NCBI GenBank assembly: GCA_022478985.1
Contig: JAKSZP010009548.1
Coordinates: 1-64,000 of the forward strand
Direction of reading: 5' to 3'
Length of the DNA: 64,000 nt
DNA from: Massospora cicadina
Lineage: Eukaryota > Entomophthoromycota > Entomophthoromycetes > Entomophthorales > Entomophthoraceae
The notes beneath the pieces are model-generated. The model had not been told where the DNA came from and searched no databases. It saw only the letters and a program-made list of their open reading frames with translations. The position numbers were made by a program, and so were the translations under genes. Below are positions 22,329 through 32,744 of the stretch, in pieces. The first letter of the stretch is position 1; each line of letters starts with the position of its first letter.

Positions 22329-25300
22329 AAGGCTGACCATGGGACGGACACTTCTGAATATGACTCAGGAAAGACAAACTTAGTACCAGGGGAGGCACCC
22401 CAGAGAAGCAAAGCAATATCTTGTTGCCAGCGGGAACGCCACTTATGGGGAGGGGAGGGAACGTGTGAAGGGGCCGTAGCCACTATTGAGCACATGTAGA
22501 GGAAGGGGTCTGATTTGATGAACCAGACTGGGAACCAGGAGGAGACCAGCTGTCGGCGACGTGGTGGGAGGTATTCAAACATCCACACTTGAAAGTGGTC
22601 CACCAAATGAGACCGGAATCTGTGGACAGCTTCTGGGAGGGTTGGGGTGGAGCCAGCGATGGCATCCAAGACAATCGTGTGGATAGTCCACATGGCGATT
22701 GCAACCAGCAGAGCGCGGAGGGAGGGTGGAAGGTGGGAGGCCATTGATGAAGCAAACATATCTCTTGACAGACTGAAGGGATGTGTTTGATCCTGGCCCA
22801 GCAGACGTTGAACTTCGCGCCATATCACTTTAGAGGTGGGGCACTTCTCCATGCGGTGGAACAGCGTTCCATACTGGCCACACATGACACAGGATGAGTG
22901 TAAAGCGTTAGAGTGCTCAGCTGTACGATACACCCGCCTCAGGCAGCGCCACGCATGGGAGTGGACTTGAGGCTGCAACAGAGGATGGTGTGCGTAATTC
23001 CAGATAGTCTTTTGGGTCTCAGTGGAATAAGGGATGTTCATCATGTCCAGGTAGTCCACCCTGGATAGGACATGGGGTCAAATGGGGATCACGCCATCAT
23101 GGATGGGTAGCCCCTGTACCTCTTGTGTGAACTGAGGAGAGGGGCGGCCTCTTTGGGTTGTATGTCCACTAATACGAATTCTCCACTCTGCACTTCGCAT
23201 GGAGAGTAGGATTCGTTTGTAGTGGGTTTTAGTCCCGTGAGGACCTGTGGCCAATGTGTGTGATGCGAGGTATTTCATCAGGGAGTGGGGGTTTGATGGA
23301 TTGTTGAGGCCCAAGGCTCAGGAGAAGTTGGAGCGGGCCGCGCGGGACCAGTGTTGGGATGGGAGTGTAGGAGTGGTAACGGCCGCAATCCAGGTGCCCA
23401 GGATCTTGGCAGCATGGGCTTTGAAGTCAAGCAGGCCCATGCCAACTTGATGATGAGGGCCAAACATGACCTCTAGCCGTACTGATGGAGGGCGGCCTAA
23501 CCAAAGCCATCCTTGCAGCAAAGCATACAGGGATTTGAAGAAGCTTGGGGAGAAGGGGATGGCGTGGGCTCCGAACCAGACTTTGGATAGGAGCATAGAT
23601 TTGGCAAGAACAACCCTGCCAGTGAGGGTAGTAGGGTGGGCTCTGAGAGAGGCGATTCACTTCATCACGTTGTCCAGTATATGGTACTCCATTACTGCTG
23701 ACGCATATCCGCCTGCCTCCATCCACACACCCAGATGGCGCACCAGTCCTATGGTAGGACGTGGCACGAAGGGGAGCACCAGTGGAGCGGTGTGTGTTGA
23801 GTTAGTAAGGTGTGGACGTGGGGAGAGCAGATGGCCGGGTTGGGAACTAATTGCTGGGGCCCAGCAGTTCTGAAACTGACCAAGGAGGATGATTTTGGTT
23901 TTGGAGGCGTTCAGTGCCATGTTGCTTACCCGGGAATATTCCTGAATGAGGGCTTCAAGCGCGCGTGCATCTTTGTTATTAGACACCCCCACCACGCAGT
24001 CATCTGCAAATGCCATCATCTTGACTGGGGTTTGGCCTGGCACATGGACCCCAGTGAGTTGGGCATTCACATTTCGCAGTAGTGGGTCAAGGGTGAAGTT
24101 GTATAAGAGTGGGCTGAGGGGGTCCCCTTGTCGCAAGCCCCTTTGAGGGCGGACTACTTCCATTAGGAAGCCAGGGCCACGCACTGCCATTGTTGCAGAT
24201 TCTGTGAGCAGCATCACCCAGTTGATGAAGCGGGGGGTAGGCAGAATTGATGAAGGCAGGTCCTTAGGTATTCCCAGTTTACTCTATCTTAGGCTTTTTG
24301 TTGGTCCAAGAATACAAGTGCCCCAGAGGCTGTGGATTGACATGCAATAGCCACAGAGTGCACGTTATCCCAAATCGACCTTCTGGGGATGAAACCTAAT
24401 TGTTCTGGGGAGATGGTGTCAGATGCTACAGGCCCTAAACGGTTAGCCATGATTTTTGTTAAAATTTTTGTGTCTGTGTTTGTTAGAGAAATGGGGCGCC
24501 AGTTAGCTATGTCAAGCTTATCCCTTTTCTTGAAGAGTGACAGTAAAGGCCTCATGTCCTCCTGGTAGGAGGCGCGTTTCCAACAGGCTTTGGTTAAGTG
24601 AGGGTAGCAGCAATGGGGATATATATTTGAAATATTTTTTGTAGAACTCATATGGAATGCCATCTGGGCTGGGAATTTTTGGTTAGGCGCACCACAAATG
24701 GCTGTCCATAATTCGTTCAGAGTAATTAAATTCATTATTTCTGGGTATTGGAAAATGGTGCGGATATGAGCTTGGTCAAGAAATTCTGCCAATTTGGCCG
24801 GCTGAATTGGCTTGGCTTGGTATAACTCAGAGTAATATTTTTGCGTTTTGATTGCCAATTCAGCCAGTGTGTCCACAATGGAATTATCTGATCTTCACAC
24901 CTGTGTACAGGCCACACTCTGGCATAGTGCAATTTTTTTTTAAAGAAGTATGTGGTGCACTTGTCGCCTTTAGTGATGCGTGTGGCCCTGTATTGGACAC
25001 AAACCCAATGTTTGTGTTGCCTTTTGAGTGCGTTGAGGTGGGCGGCTGCCTCCGCCCACTTCCGGCCCCATGCAGGGCTGTATCCTGTGGCTGGAATGTT
25101 GGACTCCAAGTGGGCAATACCTGCCAGAGCGCGTGAGATAACCGCCGATGTGGCTCGTGAGCATCTGGAGGAGAGATGGCGATAGTGGCGGATGGTGTCC
25201 TCTTTGAAAGTTGCCCATGTGGAAATGGGGTCTGCGCAAAACGGTGCAACAAACAATTTTGCCAAAGTTGCCTCTTCCACCCACGTGGAAAATCCTGGCG

Positions 25301-26064
25301 ACGCGAGCTTGGGGGGCAGATTTTGCACCAATGTGGGGCCTTTGCAACTGTGATGGGCAGGTGGTAGGTTATTGAGACCAGTCGGTGGTTGGAGAATTCC
25401 ATTTTTGTTGTTTTGAAGTGGGAGATTTGGGGTTGGAATTTCGCCGGTGTTAGAATAAGGTTAATGCAGGTTATGGACCTTAATTGGCCGTTGTAGACAT
25501 GGGGACGCATCATGTTTTTGAGCAGTGGGGCATGTCATGGCAGCGCATCCATTAACCCAAGGGTGGCTTTTAGAACGCGTAGTTCTACGTGACCCTGTGG
25601 GGCGTGGGGTGAGGGAGGCCACCGGTCTGTTGGAGAGGTTAGCCAACAGTTCATGTCGCCAACTAGGAAAGAATCAGGGGGTAGCGGGAGAGATTTGACA
25701 ATGAGAAAAATTCTTGATGCTCATGTGCACCGTTTGAGGCATAGATGTTGACGATTGCATGTGCAACGTCGGCCCACAAGAAGGTGATGATGAGCACTCG
25801 GCCATTTAGGAATGTTTCTGAGGATGTGAATTTGAAAAAATTATTTTTCCAAATTAGCATCCCACAGTGCTTTAACCAAAAGGATAGGGATGGGAGGAGC
25901 ATTGTTTTCCAATCTTCCTCAGAACCTCGTGGACAGTGGGACTCCTGGATGGCCAGGATATCCATGGGTAAATTGTGTTGTAAAAAACTCAGTTTCCTAG
26001 CCCAGGATGGGGAGGCCTTGAGTCCGGCGATATTCAACGTCCCTAGAGTGAAGGTTTCCCCCAT
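22319..26064 (-). pseudogene. LINE-B ORF2 (endonuclease-RT)
   Basis: The ATG at 26064 lies 9 bases after, and in frame with, the ORF1 stop. Endonuclease motifs include LNIAGLK, AIQESH near 25960 (catalytic Glu) and VNIYA. The His motif reads SNH instead of SDH. RT shows RPISLTNTDTKILTKIM, FLDQQKA, LRQGDPLSPLLYNF and FADD at 24010-23999. The terminal region from 23059 holds DYLDMMNIPYS and a CCHC finger at 22891 (CVMCGQYG...HRMEKC). Three or more frameshifts separate these blocks. The frame runs slightly past the usual end because the normal stop is lost. Confidence 0.9.
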
Positions 26065-27580
26065 CGCACCTTAGGTGTGAGGGGGTGGGCACCTGGGCCC
26101 ACCAGCCTCTTCAAGGTCCCCACGGGCTTTTGCAGCAGTGCGGGTGTTAGCAGCAATGCTATCAGGGTTTTTGTTAATTTTTGTAGAAAGAGTCGCGTTG
26201 GCTTTGGCCCTCACTTTTTGTTTTCCTGACGTCGGACAAGTTTTTTGCGGTGCGGATGAGTTCAGTGCACCATCGAGCAGGTCAAAAAAAAATTTTTTCA
26301 GTTGGGATAGGTCCCAAGTCAGTTTTGACTGGAGCTTGGGTGCAGCGATTGGGTGAGATCAAATCTCCCATTGGATCCTCAGATTAAGTGGCCCGCTTGG
26401 CATGGGCTTCCCAATTTGATTGGATGATGGATTCCTGAGTTGCTTCTGCCGCGAAGGTCTCCATGTCCTCCTGGCGTTGTAGTGTGGGATGGCGGTGGTG
26501 GCCTTGGCCGCTTCCTTGGCCATGGCCCTATGGGCCTGCTTGGCCTTCTTCCACACCTGCGGGGAGATGGGCTTCTCCAATAGGTAGCAGCCTTGTGCTC
26601 CCCACGGGAAAGCCTCCTTGGTGCTTGCAGTTGGTTTGTAGCGCGCCTCTCCGCTGGCCATGGCTGCTGAGGGGTGCTCTTGGAATGTGACACCCTCCTT
26701 GATGGGGCATGCATGCGCCTTATGGCTGAACGTGTCACAGTGGGTGCAAATGGGGGGCGCGCTGTCCACGGTTACCTGGAATGGGTGGGTGGTATGCCCT
26801 ACGATATCAATAAAAGTGGAGTGCAGGATCTGGGTTAGGTCCTTCACAATCTCCTCAGTTAGGGTCAGAACTGCGATGGTTTTGCCGGTGCACAGGTGTG
26901 GCATCAGCGTGAAGCATTGCATTTTGAAAGATTGTATTTCGCCATATACGGTGAGACCATCTTTCAGGTGTTGCTCCAAAATGTCACATTTTACCATAGT
27001 AGGCAAAAAGTCAAACGTGAGAAAATTTTGGTTTGATTTTGTCCATCTGGTGCGTTTGGTTTCAATGGCCCATTGCCCTTCAGGGAGGTCGACCACTATG
27101 CGCACCACTGCAGCCTTGTCTGCTGCAATTTTGCTTTTAAAACCTAGGTCCAGCCAACCATGCGACATGGAGTGAGGTGCAACATACACCGCGGTTGGGA
27201 AAATTTTTGTGTACATCTTCACAAAATTTTTCCCACAAGGCCATTTTTTGGATGTCCAGATACACATAGACTCCGAATTCCACCGATGAAAGTGGCTGGG
27301 AGTGTGGCGTGTTGATGTACTGGTTGCATTGTGCTTGCCATGTGAGTATCTCTGGGGAAATTGTGACCACCAGTTTTTTGAGATTTTTGTCAATTCCGCC
27401 AGATTCTCCGGGGTATTTTCAAATGTTGGAGGCCGCAGGCCTTCCGCCTGCTCCTCTTACCTTGCTTGCCCAACTGCTCCCTGACATGGGCGCAGACCAA
27501 TCTCCTCAGTGAGATTATCAAACTAGATTTAGTATTAAATGAATAGGTTGCAAAAGTGTTTGCAACGAGAAAGAAAAGTT
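22329..27580 (-). mobile_element. LINE-B: near full-length LINE, same subfamily as LINE-A
   Basis: It is collinear with LINE-A along its whole length. The 5' end (right) has the same AACTTTTCTTTCTCGTTGC start. The 3' end (left) stops soon after CCCATGGTCAGCCTTC and lacks the AATAAATTC end seen in LINE-C, so it is clipped or the target boundary lies inside. I could not find a target duplication. Differences from LINE-A are mostly transitions. A single extra T in a T-run near 27206 shifts ORF1. Confidence 0.9.
26071..27487 (-). pseudogene. LINE-B ORF1
   Basis: The start codon is at 27487 and the stop TAA at 26073-26071. Apart from one frameshift near 27206 the frame is open from 27393 to 26359. 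It shows PTAVYVAPHSMSHGWLDLGF, FLPTMVKCDILEQHL...DGLTVYGEIQSF and a perfect CCHC knuckle (CTHCDTFSHKAHAC) near 26740. A basic, Lys/Ala-rich region (KKAKQAHRAMAKEAAKA) follows. It is the best ORF1 of this subfamily in the window. The role is RNA binding and chaperone activity by analogy to LINE ORF1 proteins. Confidence 0.88.
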
Positions 27581-27702
27581 TTTTTACTATCTTAATTCTC
27601 TCTAATATTACTTGTACGGTTTGTGGATTATTTTATGGTCTCAAACTCTTATATAGTTGCAAGTTTAAAAAACTTTCATGACTATCATTATTGTAGAAAA
27701 AG

Positions 27703-27875
27703 GGGTGCTGGCATAGTGGGTTGGGCATCACGCTATTGCCGCTCATGACGCAGGCTCAAATCCCATTGTGGCAGAAATTGTATTTCTGTGCAAAGAGAAT
27801 AGTAATACATGTGGATTTGTGCACCATGCCTCAGTCTGACAAAGAGAATTAGTAAAATCAAATCATGTAATACCA
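27703..27875 (+). repeat. tRNA-derived SINE
   Basis: A perfect A box (TGGCATAGTGGG, 27709-27720, consensus TRGCNNAGYNGG) is followed 33 bases later by a B box (GGCTCAAATCC, 27753-27763; consensus GGTTCGANTCC with two transitions, one at its CpG). This is the internal Pol III promoter spacing of a tRNA. The folded acceptor and anticodon arms are not convincing, so it is not a working tRNA. The following 50-60 bases (GCAAAGAGAATAGTAATACATGTGG, shown in pieces: AGAATAGTAATACATG) resemble the tail of HAL-1 (AAAATAGTGATGCATG). The end is not fixed. Confidence 0.65.
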
Positions 27876-28299
27876 GCCTACCAGAACATGCGCAGAAAAA
27901 TTTTACCCTCAGTACTTGGGTTTTTTCCTCTATTCCTTAACCTTCTCTCCTTACTCCCTGTCCCTCCTATTAATGCAGTATATGTGTCCCAAGGTCAGCC
28001 CACCTCAAAGAAAATATTACTATTATCATTCTTGTAGAAAATCCTGAATTAAGCACCTGTAAGCCTCGCCCTTACTATGATTTATATACCATATATATTA
28101 TAAGGTGATGTTAACTGTGGTGGAGGCTATACAATACTGGCGGCACCACCCTCATGATACTTAGTGACCATCTACCATCCAGCTCACCACAACCTCCTCT
28201 ACTACTAATCTTTATAAAAGTTGTCTTGCGCCAGTCTCACTAGCTTAAGACGCTTTTCATGATAAACTTAAAGTACATTTTAAGTAAAATGGAAACAAA
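27876..28299. other. No feature recognised
   Basis: AT-rich, with no long frame and no recognisable motif. Confidence 0.35.
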
Positions 28300-28890
28300 C
28301 TTTTCTTGATGTTTTTTCCTGAACCTTGCTCGTTTTCTAATACATCCCTGGTTGATGCCCAAAGCAAATATGTACTTATTTCTCTGGTATAGGTAGTGAC
28401 CAATCAAGAGATACCAGACCAAACAATAATTACCTGGATACTGATCTATAGAAAAAGTTTTAATTTTGTATTAGGCTAACACAACCCTCTCAGAAGAGTT
28501 GAAACCGATATTAAGGCCTGCGCAAAATATGGATAGACTATTGACTGGGGCTACCATGACTTAAAGGCGTTAATCTACATCATGTGATGCAGTGGATTCC
28601 CTAAGGTCCTTTCAGAGAAGAAGTCATTTGAGAGAGTATGAACCCCTGCATCAGGCAATCCTGAGAAGGACAAAACCACTAACCTCATAAGACGCACTTA
28701 TAGTAGGAAAAGATTCACTACAGATGTAGTAAAGTACGTTAAGACCTGCCTTACATGCCACCATGCCAAAGCCAAATGTCAGAAGCCAACCGAACTGCTT
28801 GTACAATTACAGGAAACAGAATGTCCTTGGACGTCAGTATTGGTGGATTTTATAGTGAAACTTTCTGAAATGGTCAAGGCGTTGCCTGAC
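28300..28890 (+). pseudogene. Chromovirus RNase H-integrase spacer and integrase N-terminal remnant
   Basis: A spacer-like segment near 28340 (SLVDAQSKYVLISL) resembles the start of Gypsy-1 in this window (ELVDAHNTQVLIHL). The integrase finger region follows at 28660-28800 (NLIRRTYSRKRFTTDV, CLTCHHAKAKCQ) and the core start at about 28830 (CPWTSVLVDFIVKL). The sequence then stops where HAL-2 begins, so HAL-2 probably inserted here. It may be part of the same old element as 17881-18720. Confidence 0.7.
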
Positions 28891-28914
28891 TGCCACATTT
28901 CCCTAATCCTTTTT

Positions 28915-30690
28915 AGTATTAGTGATTTACAACCAAAGAGGGGGTCCTTTATGCACCTTTATTTACTTTAGCAAAACAAAGGGACTATTAGATAAAAAAA
29001 TTATAGCATGGTGCCGTGGCGTTTGCCTAAGCATCAATATCAGAAGGGGAAGAGGGCATGGGGAGATTCTCATCTGGCGCTAGTTTCTTCAGATGGCAGC
29101 AAAGGCAGATAGAAAGGGGGTGGAGAGTCAGAGGTTGAGGCAGAAGGAGAAAGAGGTGATGGTTCTCTTCATCAATAAGGCCAAAGGTGTGCATTGCCTT
29201 AAACATATTGGGTGATCTGGTATTCAGCAAAGGTAATAAATTCAGACACACAAATGAATGCCTTGATGCGGTGGCAAGCTTGAGGTTAATTTAAGTCAAA
29301 CAGATATGATCTCGCTATGTCAACAAATGTTCTGCCTGATGGAAATAGATTTTTCGTTATTAAAATCTGCTTCTAAAATCTATAAGGAAGTTAGGAATGG
29401 AAAACCCTTTCATTGTGGTTTAAATGTCATATAGAGGGGTTAGAGGAGAAGGGAGTTGGTGGGGTGCAGCAGATGCTTTGAAAGCCTTTTGATGAATATA
29501 TAAATTATTTTGGGAATCAGTTGAAAGGATGGAAATGTCAGTGTAAGGTCAAATCAAGTGTTGTGTGAAGAATTCTGACCAGGCAAAGCCAGGTTTAATT
29601 CTTTAGGTGACGTTCAATATCATAAATACATTTAAGGGCGTCAAAAAGATCTTAGTAATGCCAGAGCTGGGCCAGTGACAGGAGTTGTTTAAGTGGTAGA
29701 TGCTGATTTTCCGCGCACAGTGTACCTTGGCAAATCTTCCAGTGCATGAGCCGCCATCTACTTAGGATATTTCTGCCATTTGAGCTTTGGGTGTGCGGAG
29801 AAATGTCAGCAATACCTGCGGCGGTCAAGAGTGTAGGAGGGAGGATTGATCCCCATGTGAAAAGCATTTAAGCTCTATTGGTTGATTCTAGATGGAGGAG
29901 TGGCGGAGTGGCGGAGGCAGCTTCAGCAGAAACTGCTGAACGCTTGCGCTTTAAATGGTCTAGTTTAAAGCACAAGATACACATGGCGCCACCGTTTTTG
30001 ATGCATGCCCAGAATGGATGATCAGGGGAAGATCTGATCTTGGTGCGGGGTATCACAAGATGGGTGTTGTGACAGAAGTGGAATATTGTCACAAATGCGC
30101 GAGGCCTGGCGAGATTATTAGCACCATTAAGAACCATGAACTTTAACACAGTGTCAGTGCTGTAGGCAGAAAAGCCTTCTGTGAGTTCGTGGCAAAGACT
30201 TTCAGGGGAGAGGTGGGGGGAAGGCCAGTAAACTAAACTACCAGTGTGTACTCATCTGGAAAGAGAGCTTGTATGGTCGGTATAGGTATTTTTATATTGA
30301 AGTCAGCTGTGCGGCCACCATAATGTGGGCTTCACAAGAGAAGCCATGATAAAAGTACCCTTAAAGCGGAAATCTATAGATCCAGTAGGTTTTTAACCTC
30401 GTGGCTATCTTGATGATGGCCGCACTTGTTTAGGGGGAAAATTCCATACTTGACTTAAAGGCCAAAATGAAGGTTATTCTGAGAGAGCACCAGGGGGCTT
30501 TTTAGCACCGCCTAGGAGCATGTGAAGTGATGTTCTATGCCCCAAGGAAGGATGTAGCGACCAGACTTGTTTGAAGGGCTATCTGGGCCATCCATGGGCA
30601 TTTTGGCAGCAGCTGATAAATCCCAGTAGCATTGTGCCAACGACCCATGTGGGGCAGCAGGCGTCAATTGAGTCAACATAGGCTACGAGT
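28915..30690 (-). mobile_element. HAL-2: ORF1-only retroposon, tail type 2
   Basis: On the minus strand from about 30690 the N-terminal block (GPDSPSNKSGRYILPWGIEH) matches HAL-1. A block resembling AIIEMAT then follows near 30410. The knuckle region at 30020-29960 (FWACIKNGGAMCILCFKLDH) keeps two Cys and the His but loses the last Cys. The C-terminal end at 29030 (LPMPSSPSD) matches the ends of HAL-5 and HAL-4. The 3' tail (CCCTTTGTTTTGC, GACCCCCTCTTTGG, CACTAATACTAAAAA) pairs with HAL-5. Many stops are present. No endonuclease or RT. Confidence 0.65.
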
Positions 30691-30889
30691 GGTGCAGGCA
30701 AGAGGTAAGTTAAGCATAATACTTTTCTTAAAATTCTAATTAAATTGATCAAGTTATTGGAAAAACTAGAAAATCTCCACGTAGCCCTAATCTTCATTGT
30801 TGCAAATACCAGGGCTGAAAAGAATGGTTATAAATGCAGGGGACTTCGCAAAATGGCATTCTAGCAATTAAGATGCCTCAAAACCTAAT

Positions 30890-31010
30890 TACAAATAAAT
30901 GTAGATGAGGATGGAAATACTTGTAAATGGTACTGGTCAACCAGATGCTGCCATATCAGATGAAAGAAACTGCCTCAAAATGGTTTCTAGAAAATCAGAT
31001 TCCGCCAAAA
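30890..31010 (-). repeat. Short copy of a dispersed ~75 bp minisatellite
   Basis: The minus-strand sequence here contains ACCAGATGCTGCCA and GATGAGGATGGAAAT on the plus strand. These are reverse complements of the unit tandemly repeated at 55470-55830 (GGCAGCATCTGGTTGGCC...TTTTCATCCTCATC). About one and a half units are visible. Confidence 0.55.
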
Positions 31011-31338
31011 CTTTTTTGAAATAAATTTAAAATTTAGTGATAAGGTTTTAAAAAAAGAAATGGGTTTGAAAACAATTTAACAAAATGGTAAATGTGAATT
31101 TTTTTGACAACCTGACGGTACCCAACTTAAGTTCTTAAACAGGTATTGATGAGGAAATTGAAGGTTGAGAATCTTGGAATATCCCTTCCATTGATAAGCT
31201 GCCTGTGGACTCTGCAAAGAACAAGACCTTAACTTCCCCATTACAAAACTTTTCTCTCGTTGCAATCACTTTTGCAACTTATTCAATTAAAGTCTAGTTT
31301 TAGTTTGATAATCTCATAGAGGAGATTAGTCTCCGCCC

Positions 31339-32744
31339 ATGTCAGGGAGCAGTTGGGCAAGTAAGGTAAGAGGCACAGGTGGTAGGCCCGCGACCTCAAA
31401 TGTTTGAAATGCCCCGAGAAACTGGCAGATTAGATAAAAATAAAAACTGGTGGTTACTATTTCCCCAGAAATCCTCGCTTGGCAGGTGCGATGTAACCAG
31501 TACATCTACACGCCGCACTCTCAACCACTCTTGTTGGTTGAATATGGAGTTTGGGTGTTCCTGGATATTCATCAAACAGTATTATGGGAAAAATTTTGTG
31601 GGGATGTGCAAACCCATTTCCTGACCGCGGTGTACGTTGCACCTCACTCCATGTCATGTAATTTGGCTGGATCTTGGTTTCAAAAACAAGGAGGCAGCAG
31701 ACAAAGCTGCTGCGGTGTGTGTATTGATCAACCTCCCTAAAGGGCAGCAGGTCAGTGAAACTAAGCGCACCAGATGGACAAAATCCAAACAAATTTTCCT
31801 CATGTTTGACTTTTTGCCCACTACAGTCAAGCGTGCCATTCTGGAGCAGCATCTGAAAGCTGGTCTCAACATATATGGCAAAATACAATCATTCAAGATG
31901 CAACGCTTTAAACTGATGCCACACCTGTGCACCAGCAAAGCCATTGCAGTTCTGACCCCAACTGAGGAGATTGTGAAGGACCTAACCCAGATCCCACACT
32001 CGCACTAGTATTAAAATTGAAGGGCATACCACCCACCCTTTCCAGGTAACCGTAGACAGCGCACCACCCATCTGCACCCACTGTGACGCGTTTGGCCATA
32101 AGGCACACGCATGCCCCAAAAAGGAGGGCATCACATTCCAAGAGCACCCCTTGGCGGCCATGACCAACGGGGGGCTCAAAATGAACTAACCACCAGTACC
32201 AAAGAGGCCTTCCCATGGGGAGCATAAGGCTGCTCCTTACTAGTAAATCCTGTCTCCCCTCAAGAGCGAAAAAGGCCAAACAGGCCCGCAGGGCCGCGGC
32301 CAAGGAAGCGGCCAAGGTCGCCTCCACTATCCCACACTCCCAATGCCAGGAGGACATCAAAACCTTCTCAGCGGAAGCATCTTGGGAATCCCTCAACTAA
32401 TCAGATTGGGATGCCCAAGCCAATTGGGCTACCCAATCTGAGGATCTGATTGGTGACTCTATCTCACCCAACCTTTGCAACCAAGCCCCAATTGGAACCA
32501 ATTTGGTCTCCAACTTACCTGAAATTTTTTTTGACCTGAACGTTGGTGCACCAAACTCATCTGCACTGCAAAAAATTTGTTTGACAGCGGGGAAACCAAA
32601 AGTGAAGGCAAAAGCCAACGCAAACCTACCTGCTAAAATTAACAAATCTTCTGATAGCGTTGCTGCAAACACCCACGCTGCCGTGAAGGCCCATGGGGAT
32701 CAGAGGAGGCTGGTGGACCCAGGTGCCCACCCCCTCGCACCTAA
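31339..32744 (+). pseudogene. LINE-C ORF1
   Basis: ATG at 31339, stop TAA at 32742-32744. Conserved blocks include ISPEILAWQVRCNQY, VYVAPHSMS, FLPTTVKRAILEQHL, GLNIYGKIQSFKMQRF and a knuckle near 32080 (CTHCDAFGHKAHAC) in the third frame. Two frameshifts and several stops break it. The stop is in frame with the ORF2 endonuclease (TAA at 32742, ATG of the LNIA motif at 32775). Confidence 0.82.

Noticed and set aside
22329..27580. Target duplication for LINE-B
   Set aside because: The flanks share no convincing repeat; the 3' end appears clipped, so none is annotated.
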